From: Candidatus Eiseniibacteriota bacterium
GTDB taxonomy: Bacteria; Orphanbacterota; Orphanbacteria; Orphanbacterales; Orphanbacteraceae
NCBI GenBank assembly: GCA_029262235.1
Contig: JAJCZU010000002.1
Location: 434,001 to 498,000, forward strand
DNA: 64,000 nucleotides
Direction: 5' to 3'
Shown here piece after piece: positions 43,386 to 52,058 of this stretch (position 1 is the stretch's first letter; every line of letters begins with the position of its first letter). The translations under genes were made by a program, and so were the position numbers. The notes below the pieces were generated by a model. The model was given only the letters and a program-made list of their open reading frames with translations. It made no database searches and was not told the origin of the DNA.

Positions 43386-44831
43386 TTAGAACATGCGTTG
43401 AATGCGTAGCGTAACCAGGAGATCCGCGTCGCTCTGATCCGCTCTGCGGGCGAAGTCGACACGAACGGCCCCGTCGTCGACCTCGAGCCCGATTCCCATG
43501 TCCGACTCCACGTCGAACGTGGTGCGCGCCGGCGTGCCCCAGGCGTCTCCCAGATCCGTGAAGAACGCGATCGCCATTTCGTCCCAGAGCGGCACGAGGT
43601 ACTCGATGTTCGCCACGACGAAACGCGTGCCGGTGAGCTCTTTGAACCGGTGGCCGCGCAACGTGCCGACGCCGCCGATATAGAACTGACGATAGAGAGG
43701 GGCCACACCGTCGATCGCGCCGCCCATGACCCGAAGCCGCAGCGCGGACCAGCCGCCGAGCTGATAGATTTCGCGCAGTTCCGCCGTGCCGCGCGCGTAA
43801 TCGAAATCTCCTCCGAGCTCGTGCCCCGCATACTCGCCTTCGAGCCAGAGAGCGGTGCCCGATGTCGGACGCGCTTTTCGATTGCGGAAGTCGAGCGCGA
43901 CCGAACCTTCGACCTGCCGTCGCTCGCCTTCCACGCCGGCACTGTCGGCGAACAGGTTCGGGCGGAAGTCTTTGGCGTTCCCGAACAGCGACCAGTTCGC
44001 GTTGCGACCGGCGGGCGAAGACTCGACGTCCCGGTAACGAACGCTGACCTCATGGTCGTTGCTTCGGAGCGCGAGTCCTGTAGCGAAGCCGCGATCGAGT
44101 GTGTAGTCGCGGAAGTCTTCGTGCAGGAAGAGGGCTGCGGCAGAGTTCTCGTCTGCGGAGAGAGTCCAGGTGTCATGACTGACCGTGCGATCGTAGCCTG
44201 TCGCCGTAAGGAAGAGGCCGGCCGGACGGAAGAGAGGGATATCCGCGCGGGCCTTCCATGACCAGCGTTCCTGCGCGGGCGCATACCCCTGGGTCCACGA
44301 GAAGCCACCCGGATTGCGCCGCCCCTGTTCGATCGCGATCGTCAGATCCGTTCGCAGACCTTCGACCCGGTTGTACTCGAACCCGAGTGCGGTGGTGCGG
44401 TCATGCCTGGAATGCTTTTCGAACAGCTTGATTGCGCGCGAGTCGATTTGCAGGTCATAGACTGCGGTCTCGTGATATTCGAAAGAGACGTTCTCCTGCT
44501 CCTGCCAGTCCTCGTCGTCGCGCGTCTTGAAGAGGATTCGAAATTCGTAATCGCCGTCGTCGAGCTCGGCTCTTCGCGTCCATCGTTCGCCGTCGAAACG
44601 CATCGGCCATTCCACCGTTCGTCCGTCGAACCGGCCCGACACGACCGCCTCGTCCGCGCGATCGTACGCAAAATGAAAGACGACACGCCCTTCTTCGAAG
44701 CGGACCTCGACCTGTTTCGAGTGGTCGCCGGCATCGAGCGAATCATCAGCAGCAGGGTGAGCGAAGGCCGCGGTCGCGCACAGGCACAGCGCGGCGGACA
44801 CGAGGATCAGGGAAATCAATGGGAATCGCAC
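43386..44831 (-). CDS. Omp85-type barrel with an N-terminal E-set (AMPK/CBM48-like) domain
   Basis: 481 residues from GTG 44831, behind GGAGA. Signal peptide (LISLILVSAALCLCATAAFA), then residues about 35-125 with VVFHFAYDRADEAVVSGRFDG, WPMRFDGERWTRRAELDDGDYEFRILF: the isoamylase-type E-set or AMPK glycogen-binding form. The rest is an Omp85 barrel with the lid-loop form VGTLRGHRFKELTG and a terminal RIQRMF. There is no POTRA, unlike the barrel at 8.9 kb. It may take a ligand at the periplasmic side through the E-set domain. A UUCG-capped hairpin precedes the gene. Confidence 0.72.
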   Translation of the reverse strand: MRFPLISLILVSAALCLCATAAFAHPAADDSLDAGDHSKQVEVRFEEGRVVFHFAYDRADEAVVSGRFDGRTVEWPMRFDGERWTRRAELDDGDYEFRILFKTRDDEDWQEQENVSFEYHETAVYDLQIDSRAIKLFEKHSRHDRTTALGFEYNRVEGLRTDLTIAIEQGRRNPGGFSWTQGYAPAQERWSWKARADIPLFRPAGLFLTATGYDRTVSHDTWTLSADENSAAALFLHEDFRDYTLDRGFATGLALRSNDHEVSVRYRDVESSPAGRNANWSLFGNAKDFRPNLFADSAGVEGERRQVEGSVALDFRNRKARPTSGTALWLEGEYAGHELGGDFDYARGTAELREIYQLGGWSALRLRVMGGAIDGVAPLYRQFYIGGVGTLRGHRFKELTGTRFVVANIEYLVPLWDEMAIAFFTDLGDAWGTPARTTFDVESDMGIGLEVDDGAVRVDFARRADQSDADLLVTLRIQRMF

Positions 44832-44897
44832 GGGCACTCTCCTTCCAGTGGGGGAAACCGTCGGGACAGAGAAGAGCAATCTCCGTTCCGAATCCCC

Positions 44898-44911
44898 GCC
44901 TGCGAACAGGC
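44898..44911 (-). other. Hairpin with a TTCG loop upstream of the Omp85 gene
   Basis: On the minus strand GCCTG-TTCG-CAGGC, a stable UUCG tetraloop hairpin in the 157-base gap between the activator and the barrel gene. Possible transcript-processing or attenuation site. Confidence 0.35.
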
Positions 44912-44988
44912 CCGTTTCTGCTGGAATCGCACGGTTCGCCGGTGTCGATTCGACGCGCCCGCGTGTCGTTTCGACCATCCGCTTCCGC

Positions 44989-46422
44989 TCAATTCTTCTC
45001 TTTCGCCTGGATTCCGTAGCGCTTCATCTTGCGGTGCAGGTTCGCACGGTCCGTGTCCAGGGCGCGCGCCGTCTCCGCGACGTTCCCCCCGTGCTTTCGG
45101 AGCGTCGCTTCGATCAGCTCGATTTCGAAACCCTCAACCCGCTCGCGAAAGGAGCGAGCGCCCGTGTCCGGCGATCCCGGCGACTGCGGCGTCTGCGGTG
45201 TCTGCGGCGCGCCCTTCGTCTGCGGCGCCGTGGCGCCGCCGGTGTGTGCCGCTCCCGATCGCGCAGTCACGAGGACTTCATGCACTTCGCCTGCGCCGAT
45301 CGTGTCGCGCCGGCTCATGATCTGCAGGCGTTCCACGACATTCCGGAGCTCCCGGATGTTGCCCGGCCAGTCGTGACTCTCGAGCCGCGCGATCGCATCC
45401 GGAGAAAACGGCTTCGCGAGCCGCCCGCTCTCTTCCGAGAACCGTCGTTCGAAGTGAAGGACGAGCGCGGCGATGTCCTCAGTCCTGCTGCGAAGCGGCG
45501 GCACATCGATCGGAACGACGGCGATTCGATAGTAGAGGTCTTCACGAAAGCGGCCGGCCGCGATTTCGTCCGTCAGCACTTTGTTGGTGGCCGCGAGAAC
45601 GCGCACATCGAACGCGATCGTCTTTTTTCCGCCCACGCGTTCCAGTTCGTTCGTCTCGAGCACGCGCAGGAGTTTGGCCTGGGTTTCGAGCGACATGTCT
45701 CCGATTTCATCGAGCAGAAGCGTGCCCCGGTCGGCCTGTTCGATCTTCCCGATGCGCTGCTGCGAAGCCCCGGTGAAGGCCCCCTTCTCGTGGCCGAACA
45801 GTTCGCTCTCGATCAGATCTTTCGGAATGGCCGCGCAGTTGACTTTGATGAACGGTGCCCGCCCGCGCGGACTCTCCTCGTGGATGGCGCGCGCCACGAG
45901 TTCCTTCCCCGTGCCGTTCTCGCCCGTGATCAGGACGCGGGCGGGAGAGGGGGCGGCGTACGCGATCTCCTCGCGCAGCTTTCGCATGGCAGCGGAGTTC
46001 CCGATCATTTCGCGTGCGACGGAAGCCGCGCGACGAAGAGCCGCGTTCTCCCTTTCCAGCGCGCCTACGCGGAGAGCATTGCGAAGCGTAAGCAGCAGTC
46101 GTTCGGGGTCGAGCGGTTTCTCTAAAAAGTCGAACGCGCCCACGCGCGTGGCGCGCACCGCCATGTCGATCGTGGCATGTCCCGACATCACGATCGCGGC
46201 GGGGAAGTTGCCGGCGCCGAGCGACTCGAGGAACGAGACTCCGTCCATGCCGGGAAGCTGGACGTCGAGGAAGAACGCATCCGGCGCGTTTTCCTTCAGG
46301 ATCGCGGCGCCGTCTTCGGCCGAGCCGGCGACGTCCACGTCGTACCCCTCGTCCTCGAGAAGCCCCTGCAGCATCTTCCGTATGTTTTCTTCATCGTCGA
46401 TTACCAGGATTCGTCCGGGCAT
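44989..46422 (-). CDS. NtrX-like sigma-54 dependent response regulator (copy B)
   Basis: 477 residues from ATG 46422. Receiver with Asp53 (FLDVQLPGMDG), AAA+ with Walker A GENGTGKE, the canonical GAFTGA loop, LLLDEIGDMS, and a C-terminal Fis-type helix-turn-helix (NVAETARALDTDRANLHRKM). The linker before the DNA-binding domain has a Pro-Gln repeat (TPQTPQTPQ, about 402-411), encoded by three copies of a 9-base unit. It pairs with the NtrY-like kinase upstream (19-base gap). All residues needed for ATP hydrolysis are present. Confidence 0.92.
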   Translation of the reverse strand: MPGRILVIDDEENIRKMLQGLLEDEGYDVDVAGSAEDGAAILKENAPDAFFLDVQLPGMDGVSFLESLGAGNFPAAIVMSGHATIDMAVRATRVGAFDFLEKPLDPERLLLTLRNALRVGALERENAALRRAASVAREMIGNSAAMRKLREEIAYAAPSPARVLITGENGTGKELVARAIHEESPRGRAPFIKVNCAAIPKDLIESELFGHEKGAFTGASQQRIGKIEQADRGTLLLDEIGDMSLETQAKLLRVLETNELERVGGKKTIAFDVRVLAATNKVLTDEIAAGRFREDLYYRIAVVPIDVPPLRSRTEDIAALVLHFERRFSEESGRLAKPFSPDAIARLESHDWPGNIRELRNVVERLQIMSRRDTIGAGEVHEVLVTARSGAAHTGGATAPQTKGAPQTPQTPQSPGSPDTGARSFRERVEGFEIELIEATLRKHGGNVAETARALDTDRANLHRKMKRYGIQAKEKN

Positions 46423-46441
46423 GTTCTCTGTCCTTCGTGCG

Positions 46442-47992
46442 TCAGGCGAGCGGCAGTTCGATTCGAAAGACCGCGCCGAAGCCGTCTTCTTCCAATAGCG
46501 CGATGTCACCGTCGAGATCATGCACGATTCGTTCCACAAGGGGAAGTCCGAGGCCGGAGCCCGTCGATTTGGTTGTGAAGTATGGCGAGAAGATCTGCTT
46601 CCGCTGGTCGCCGTGCACGCCGGGCCCGCTGTCCGCGATGCGCAGGAACGCACGCTCACCGCGGGCGCGCCCTTCGCTGGCGCGCCCTGTCTCGACAGTG
46701 AATGTCCCCGTGCCGTTCATGGCCTCCCGCCCGTTCTTTACGAGGTTGCCGATCGCGCGCCGCAACAGGTCGCGGTCCCCCGACACCGCGGGCAGAGCGG
46801 CGTCCAGATCCCACTGCAGCGCAATGCTCGACCCCTCGAGATAGAGCGGGATGGTCGACCGCAGCAGTTCGTTGAGATCCAGCGCTTCGCGCCGGGGTTC
46901 GGGGAGCCGGGCGAACTGCGAAAACTCGTCGGCGAGCGCATTCAGGCTGTGCACTTCTTCCAGTATCGAAGCGAGCGATTCGCGGGCGGGCTCCCGGTCG
47001 TTTTCGGGAAGCGAGTCGACACGCTTCTGAATGCGATGGATCGCGAGCGTGATCGGGGTGAGCGGATTTTTGATTTCGTGCGCGATGCGCCGTGCCGCCG
47101 TCGCCCATGTCGCCACGCGTTCGGCGCGCGCGAGTCGGTCGCGGCTCTCGTGCAGCGTGCGTGTCATATCGTTGAAGTTCGCAATGAGAACGCCGAGCTC
47201 GTCCCCGGCCACTTCGCGAAGGCGCACGTCGAAGTCGCCCATCCGCACGCGCTTCGTCGCCGCAACGAGATTCTGAATCGGGCGCGACAGCGATCGGCTC
47301 AGCGCGCGGGAAACGAACACGGCGAGAAGCCCCGCGAGGAGAACGATCCCGATCGTCTGAATCAGCAGGCGGCCCTTTTCGTACTGCTTGAACACGCCGA
47401 GTTGCCGGTAGAATTCGTAGCCCCGCACGATTCGCTCGTAGCGGCCGCGAAACGTCTCGGGAATCGGGAAACGCACGGCCGCGATCCATCGCCCGCCGCC
47501 GGGGATCGTTCGCACATAAAGAGTGCGGTCCTCGTCGAACGCCGCGCGCTCCAGATTGCCCGCGATGAGTGTGGGGAGAGGGGGCAGCTCCCCGTTATCC
47601 GTCTGGTAGGAGAGTACGGTCTCCGTTTCCGGGCTCGGCCCGGCATCTTCCCGCTGGATCAGGACGAAATCGGGCTGGATCACGCCGCGGGCGCGCGACT
47701 CGCTGGTCAGCACCGCCATCGCTTCGTCCGGCACGCGGTGCGGGTTCTCGCCTGCCCATTCGAAAAATGCGTCCATCACCGCGGCATTCGCCGCCTCGCG
47801 CTCGGCCACCGCGTCGCGCAGAATTTCGACCGAGGCCTCGAGCGACTGTGCCACGCCCGGATTCTCCCAGCGCTCGATCGTCTGTCCGAGGCGTCGCATC
47901 TGGGAAGTCATGAGAACGAGGGAGGGAACGAGCGCCAGCAATAGAAAGAGGATCAGCAGTTTCCGGTCGAAGGGGAGTCGGCGCCAGAACAA
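46442..47992 (-). CDS. NtrY-like membrane sensor histidine kinase (copy B)
   Basis: 516 residues, TTG 47992, starting 3 bases after the rlmN stop. Transmembrane helix about 11-30, a periplasmic region to about 205, second helix about 210-228, HAMP, then HisKA with RIAHEIKNPLTPITLAI (His about 305) and HATPase (GNLVKNGREAMNG, DSGPGVHGDQR, GSGLGLPLVERIV). It is closest in layout to the kinase at 10.9 kb, and again is next to an Omp85-DUF4390 pair. It should phosphorylate the regulator that follows. Confidence 0.9.
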   Translation of the reverse strand: MFWRRLPFDRKLLILFLLLALVPSLVLMTSQMRRLGQTIERWENPGVAQSLEASVEILRDAVAEREAANAAVMDAFFEWAGENPHRVPDEAMAVLTSESRARGVIQPDFVLIQREDAGPSPETETVLSYQTDNGELPPLPTLIAGNLERAAFDEDRTLYVRTIPGGGRWIAAVRFPIPETFRGRYERIVRGYEFYRQLGVFKQYEKGRLLIQTIGIVLLAGLLAVFVSRALSRSLSRPIQNLVAATKRVRMGDFDVRLREVAGDELGVLIANFNDMTRTLHESRDRLARAERVATWATAARRIAHEIKNPLTPITLAIHRIQKRVDSLPENDREPARESLASILEEVHSLNALADEFSQFARLPEPRREALDLNELLRSTIPLYLEGSSIALQWDLDAALPAVSGDRDLLRRAIGNLVKNGREAMNGTGTFTVETGRASEGRARGERAFLRIADSGPGVHGDQRKQIFSPYFTTKSTGSGLGLPLVERIVHDLDGDIALLEEDGFGAVFRIELPLA

Positions 47993-47995
47993 CCG

Positions 47996-49027
47996 TTACT
48001 TCCTCGTCTCGTTCTGATAGCGGATTTGAAGCTGCCCGCACGCGGCGTCGATTTCGCGTCCGGCGCTGCGCCGCACGGTGACCGTAAGCTCGCGCGACAG
48101 CGCCTTGGCGAAGGCGCTCACGCGCGCTTCGGGCGGCGCCTCGAACGGGGTGCCTTCGACCGGATTGAACGGGATCAGGTTCACCTGGCACCGGATCGGC
48201 GCGAGCCGCTTGATGAGAAGCGCGGCATCACGATCCGAATCGTTGTAGCCCTTGAGAAGGGGGTATTCGAACGTGACGCGATCGCCGTTCGCCTGTGCGT
48301 AGTCGCGCGCCGCCTGCAGCAGCTCCGTTAGCGGGAACTTGTCGTTGATCGGCATGAGGCGTGAGCGCATCGTGTCGTCGGCCGACGTCAGGGAGATTGC
48401 GAGGCGCACGCCGAGATACTCGCCCGAAAGACGTTGGATGAGCGGCACGAGTCCCACGGTCGAAACCGTAATCCGTTTCGGCGCGATCGCGAATCCGTCG
48501 GGATGCGTGAGCACGCGGATACTCTTCACGACGTTGCGATAATTCGCGAGCGGCTCTCCCATTCCCATATAGACGATGCGTTTCGGCTTCGTTTCCATCG
48601 CGAGAATCTGTCCGACGATTTCGCCCGCCTGCAGCGACCGCTTGAACCCCCCGCGCGCCGTGGCGCAGAACTTGCAGTCATACCGGCAGCCGGCCTGCGA
48701 GGAAACGCACGCCGTAACACCGTCGGCCTGCGCGATCCGGACGCTTTCGATCGATGTCCCGTCCTCCATGCGATAGAGCAGCTTCTGCGACTGGTCCTCG
48801 CCCGCTCGGCTCGTCGTCATGTTTTCGGGAAAGAAGATGGCGAGGTCGTCGGGAAGCGAGGCGCGGAGATCCGCAGGAAGGTTCGTCATCTCTTCGAACG
48901 AACGGGCGCCGTGCTTGTGCACCCATTGGAAAATCTGGTCGGCCCTGTACCGCGGGAGTCCGCGCTTCGTTACAATCGATTCGATTTCGTCGGGCAGCAG
49001 CCCCAGGATGTTCGGTTTTCGCAGCAT
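47996..49027 (-). CDS. rlmN: 23S rRNA/tRNA adenine-C2 methyltransferase RlmN
   Basis: 343 residues from ATG 49027 (ATG 49057 lies upstream of the likely transcript start). Radical-SAM motif CRYDCKFCATA (C-x3-C-x2-C), GMGEPLANYRNVVKSIRVL, ISLTSADDTMRSRLMPIN, and the conserved C-terminal Cys in DAACGQL that carries the methyl intermediate. It methylates A2503 of 23S rRNA and A37 in some tRNAs. It opens the minus-strand operon with the kinase, regulator, barrel and DUF4390 gene; the kinase follows 3 bases later. Confidence 0.95.
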   Translation of the reverse strand: MLRKPNILGLLPDEIESIVTKRGLPRYRADQIFQWVHKHGARSFEEMTNLPADLRASLPDDLAIFFPENMTTSRAGEDQSQKLLYRMEDGTSIESVRIAQADGVTACVSSQAGCRYDCKFCATARGGFKRSLQAGEIVGQILAMETKPKRIVYMGMGEPLANYRNVVKSIRVLTHPDGFAIAPKRITVSTVGLVPLIQRLSGEYLGVRLAISLTSADDTMRSRLMPINDKFPLTELLQAARDYAQANGDRVTFEYPLLKGYNDSDRDAALLIKRLAPIRCQVNLIPFNPVEGTPFEAPPEARVSAFAKALSRELTVTVRRSAGREIDAACGQLQIRYQNETRK

Positions 49028-49055
49028 GCAGATCCGGCCTTTCGTGCTTTGCTGC

Positions 49056-49061
49056 ATTGTA
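49056..49061 (-). promoter_or_regulatory. -10 box of the rlmN operon
   Basis: TACAAT on the minus strand (five of six), about 30 bases before the ATG. The -35 is not evident. Confidence 0.4.
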
Positions 49062-49093
49062 CCCGATGCTTTCGATTCGGTCTGTTAAGGCTG

Positions 49094-49133
49094 TTGCTTT
49101 TCCTGAAAGTGTTCTATAAATGAGACAGATAGA
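49094..49133 (+). promoter_or_regulatory. Promoter and possible operator of the ArsR-type gene
   Basis: TTGCTT (49094-49099) and TATAAA (49115-49120), 15 bases apart, shorter than usual. The -10 sits inside the inverted repeat TCTAT-N11-ATAGA (49113-49133), which would suit an autorepressor. Confidence 0.35.
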
Positions 49134-49155
49134 CCCTGATCAAGGAGAGGGAGAT

Positions 49156-49551
49156 TTGGGGAACGAATCCATGACGCGTTTCGAAACGCCGGATGATTCC
49201 GAACGAAGCCAGGAGCTGGCCGATCTCTTCTGGGCGCTGGGCGATCCGTTTCGACTTTCGATCGTCGAGTTCCTGCGAACCGCACCTCGCACCGTAACGG
49301 AGATCACCGAGCACGTGCACGCGCCGCAGCCGAACGTGTCGCGGCATCTGAAAGCGCTTCGCGAGCGCGGTGTTCTCGCAACGTCCCGCGAGGGCAAGTG
49401 GGTGCACTATTCGCTGCGGCCGGAGGCGCTGTCACGCATGGCGCGCTGGGTCGGACAGGGGGGATCCGAATGGCGGACACCGCTGGCGGGTCGGAACGCG
49501 GCCGGGGAGCAGGCGCCCCGCGACGAAAAGGCGATTCTCTTCATCGACTGA
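49156..49551 (+). CDS. ArsR-family winged-helix regulator without metal-binding cysteines
   Basis: 131 residues from TTG 49156, which has AAGGAG eight bases in front; a longer frame starting at 49120 would precede the transcript start. ArsR core: ELADLFWALGDPFRLSIVEFL, VTEITEHVHAPQPNVSRHLKALRERGVL, REGKWVHYSL. There is no cysteine at all, so it is not a thiol-based metal sensor. Its gene is followed 20 bases later by an orphan sigma-54 activator, so it may repress that activator. The effector is unknown. Confidence 0.85.
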   Translation: MGNESMTRFETPDDSERSQELADLFWALGDPFRLSIVEFLRTAPRTVTEITEHVHAPQPNVSRHLKALRERGVLATSREGKWVHYSLRPEALSRMARWVGQGGSEWRTPLAGRNAAGEQAPRDEKAILFID

Positions 49552-49571
49552 TCCGAACACTGAGGAAACCT

Positions 49572-50942
49572 GTGGATCACATTCTCGTTGTCGACGACGA
49601 AAAAGGAATCCAGACTTCGCTCAAGGGAATTCTGGAATACGAAGACTATCAAGTGAGCCTCGCTTCGAACGGCGAGGAGGCGCTCGAGAGCATTCGAAAC
49701 GGCGACCCGAATCTCGTACTGCTCGACATCAAGATGCCGGGCATGGACGGACTCGAGGTGCTTGCCGAAGCGATGCGCATCCGGCGCGATCTCGTCATCA
49801 TCATGATTTCGGGACACGGAACCGTTCAGACCGCGGTTGACGCGACGAAGCTGGGCGCTTTCGACTTTCTCGAAAAGCCGCTCGACCGCGACCGCCTGCT
49901 GCTTACAGTGCGAAACGGTCTCGAGCAGCGCCGGCTGACTGTCGAGAATCTGCACTTCCGCGAAAGCATGGACGAACGCTATCGCATCGTCGGCAACAGC
50001 TCCGTAATCCGCAAGATCATGAAGACGATCGAGAAGGTCGGTCCCTCGTCGGGGCGTGTGCTGATCACGGGGGAGAACGGTACCGGCAAGGAGCTCGTGG
50101 CGCGCGCCCTGCACAACGCTTCGCCGCGCGTGAAGCGCCCGTTCGTGGAGGTGAACTGCGCCGCGATCCCGGAAGAGTTGATCGAGAGCGAACTCTTCGG
50201 GCACGAGAAGGGATCGTTCACGGGGGCGACCTCGCTTCGCATCGGGAAGTTCGAACTCGCGAACGGCGGGACGCTCTTCCTCGACGAAATCGGCGACATG
50301 TCGCTTTCCGCGCAGTCGAAAGTGCTGCGTGCGCTCGAACTGGGCGAGGTGGCGCGGGTCGGCGGAAGTCGCACGATCCGGGTCGACGTGCGCGTGGTGG
50401 CCGCGACAAATAAAGATGTAAGCGCGGAGGTGCAGGCGGGCCGGTTCCGCGAGGATCTCTTCTACCGTTTGAACGTCGTGCCGATCACGGTGCCGCCGCT
50501 CCGGGACCGGCGCGAGGACATTGCGATCCTCGCCCGCTACTTCATGGAGCGCTACTGTCACGAGAGCAGCTCGAAGATGCGGACGTTTTCCGATGACGCG
50601 CTCGAAATTCTTCGCCGCCATGACTGGCCCGGCAACGTGCGCGAACTCAGAAACACGATCGAGCGTGTGGCGATTTTGAGCGACTCCGAGATCGTGGCGC
50701 CCGTGGATCTGCCCGATTTCGGGGGCGACGGCGGGCGCAATCCGGGAACCGCATTCACCGATTCCAGCGCGACGTTTCAGGAATTCAAGGAGCGGGCGGA
50801 GGAGGCGTTCCTTCGCAAGAAGCTCGAGGAGAACCAGTGGAGCATTGCGAAGACCGCGCGCGAACTCGATATGCAGCGATCCAACATGTACAAGAAAATC
50901 GAGAAATACGGCCTGAAGCGTCCCGGTGCCGAGGAAGAGTGA
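49572..50942 (+). CDS. Orphan sigma-54 dependent response regulator (copy C)
   Basis: 456 residues, GTG 49572 behind TGAGGA. Receiver with Asp52 (LLDIKMPGMDG), AAA+ with GENGTGKE, a GSFTGA loop (Ser in the second position of GAFTGA), TLFLDEIGDMS, and a Fis-type helix-turn-helix (SIAKTARELDMQRSNMYKKI). No kinase gene is next to it. It lies downstream of the ArsR-type gene, and upstream of a palindrome and a sigma-54 promoter for a lipoprotein, which makes it the natural candidate to control that gene. Confidence 0.9.
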   Translation: MDHILVVDDEKGIQTSLKGILEYEDYQVSLASNGEEALESIRNGDPNLVLLDIKMPGMDGLEVLAEAMRIRRDLVIIMISGHGTVQTAVDATKLGAFDFLEKPLDRDRLLLTVRNGLEQRRLTVENLHFRESMDERYRIVGNSSVIRKIMKTIEKVGPSSGRVLITGENGTGKELVARALHNASPRVKRPFVEVNCAAIPEELIESELFGHEKGSFTGATSLRIGKFELANGGTLFLDEIGDMSLSAQSKVLRALELGEVARVGGSRTIRVDVRVVAATNKDVSAEVQAGRFREDLFYRLNVVPITVPPLRDRREDIAILARYFMERYCHESSSKMRTFSDDALEILRRHDWPGNVRELRNTIERVAILSDSEIVAPVDLPDFGGDGGRNPGTAFTDSSATFQEFKERAEEAFLRKKLEENQWSIAKTARELDMQRSNMYKKIEKYGLKRPGAEEE

Positions 50943-50977
50943 CGCGGAGAGACGCAATCTGACACACCCCGCATCCG

Positions 50978-50998
50978 CGCGTGCCGGCATGGCACGCG
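50978..50998. promoter_or_regulatory. Perfect palindrome, possible activator site
   Basis: CGCGTGCC-GGCAT-GGCACGCG, 8-base arms around a 5-base spacer. It is centred about 98 bases upstream of the sigma-54 -24 element and 46 bases after the activator gene. As a terminator it lacks a T run; as an enhancer site it is well placed. Confidence 0.5.
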
Positions 50999-51061
50999 TG
51001 AACCCGCCGGGAACCGAATCCCGTAATCCGTTGTAAAAGCTACAATTGATAGACCTGGTTC

Positions 51062-51081
51062 GAAACGGCATGAGCCGCTTC
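51062..51081. promoter_or_regulatory. Imperfect palindrome next to the sigma-54 promoter
   Basis: GAAACGGC-ATGA-GCCGCTTC, seven of eight arm pairs, ending four bases before the -24 element. A second activator or repressor site is possible. Confidence 0.3.
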
Positions 51082-51085
51082 ACGA

Positions 51086-51100
51086 TGGCACGGCCCTTGC
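51086..51100 (+). promoter_or_regulatory. Sigma-54 promoter of the FN3 lipoprotein gene
   Basis: TGGCAC (51086-51091), GGCCC, TTGC (51097-51100): an exact match to the TGGCAC-N5-TTGC consensus with GG and GC in register. The start would fall near 51112, with a 36-base leader to the ATG at 51148. Confidence 0.85.
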
Positions 51101-51147
51101 CCTTATCAGGGGAAAGGGTGCCCGATGGGCAGGAAGGGAGTAGTCCC

Positions 51148-52047
51148 ATGAAACAGTTGTTATGGATACCGGCCGTGCTCGCGCTGAGCTTCGCGGGGTA
51201 CGGATGCGACGATCACCATCACGATTCCGATTATCACGATGGAGTGACGGGTGTCGACTTCGATCGCGCGCCGATTCCGGCCGGACTCTACTCGGTGACG
51301 GGAGACGGTGCCGTGGAACTTCACTGGGCTCCGATCCGGGGCGCCGGCGTGCTCGGCTATAACGTCTATCGGTCTTCGGATTACGACGGACCGTACGACT
51401 GGATCGGCAAACGCGTCGGCGATGCGAACGTCACGTACCTCGATCGGAACGTCGCGAACGGCGTGACCTATTTCTACGCGGTCGACTCCTACACGCAGGA
51501 CGAGACGAGCGATCTTTCGTACGAAGAGATCGCGGACACGCCGCGGCCCGAAGGCACGCGCCTCCGTATCTATGGAGTCGACGATCGGCCGAACGAGTCG
51601 GGGATCGATTTCGGCGAAGTGCTCGACGGTTCGTACGACCCGCGGGACGAACTGGTCGTGCCATGGAATGCGCAGTACGCCAGCTACTATGTCATGGAAC
51701 TCGATGGCCTGCTCCGGCTCGTGCCGACGGAAGTGTTCGTTGACGGCGAGTCGTTCTGGAACGATCTGCAGGACTTCGGCTACACCGACGAACTCGACGA
51801 TGTGAATTTTGCGCCGGCCGAGGGATGGTCCCTGGACCCGGTAGGCGTCGAGCTGATCCTGGGGCACAGCTACATTCTGTGGACCTGGGATGACTACTAC
51901 GCGAAGCTCCGTGTGGTCGAGCTTACAGACACGTATGTTGTTGTAGATTGGGCACTTCAGACATCCGATGATGAAATCGAGCGGTATCAGCTCAAAAATC
52001 GGGCGGGAAGTGAAAGAAAGTGGAACCGTCATGCGACACACGGGTAG
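51148..52047 (+). CDS. FN3-domain lipoprotein with a His/Asp-rich N-terminus
   Basis: 299 residues from ATG 51148. Signal peptide ending FAGYGC (lipidated Cys about 18), then DDHHHDSDYHDG, a cluster that could bind a metal. Residues about 40-130 form a fibronectin type III domain (GAVELHWAPIRGAGVLGYNVYRSS, ANGVTYFYAVDSYTQDETSD). The second half (about 135-290) has no recognised fold but is beta-rich and ends VDWALQTSDDEIERYQLKNR. The gene is behind an exact sigma-54 promoter and is followed by a structured RNA stretch. Surface or periplasmic binding role likely. Confidence 0.78.
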   Translation: MKQLLWIPAVLALSFAGYGCDDHHHDSDYHDGVTGVDFDRAPIPAGLYSVTGDGAVELHWAPIRGAGVLGYNVYRSSDYDGPYDWIGKRVGDANVTYLDRNVANGVTYFYAVDSYTQDETSDLSYEEIADTPRPEGTRLRIYGVDDRPNESGIDFGEVLDGSYDPRDELVVPWNAQYASYYVMELDGLLRLVPTEVFVDGESFWNDLQDFGYTDELDDVNFAPAEGWSLDPVGVELILGHSYILWTWDDYYAKLRVVELTDTYVVVDWALQTSDDEIERYQLKNRAGSERKWNRHATHG

Positions 52048-52058
52048 AAAACAGTGAA

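Noticed and set aside
45182-45208. Short tandem repeat as a CRISPR or mobile feature
   Set aside because: It is three copies of a 9-base unit inside a coding region and encodes a Thr-Pro-Gln linker.
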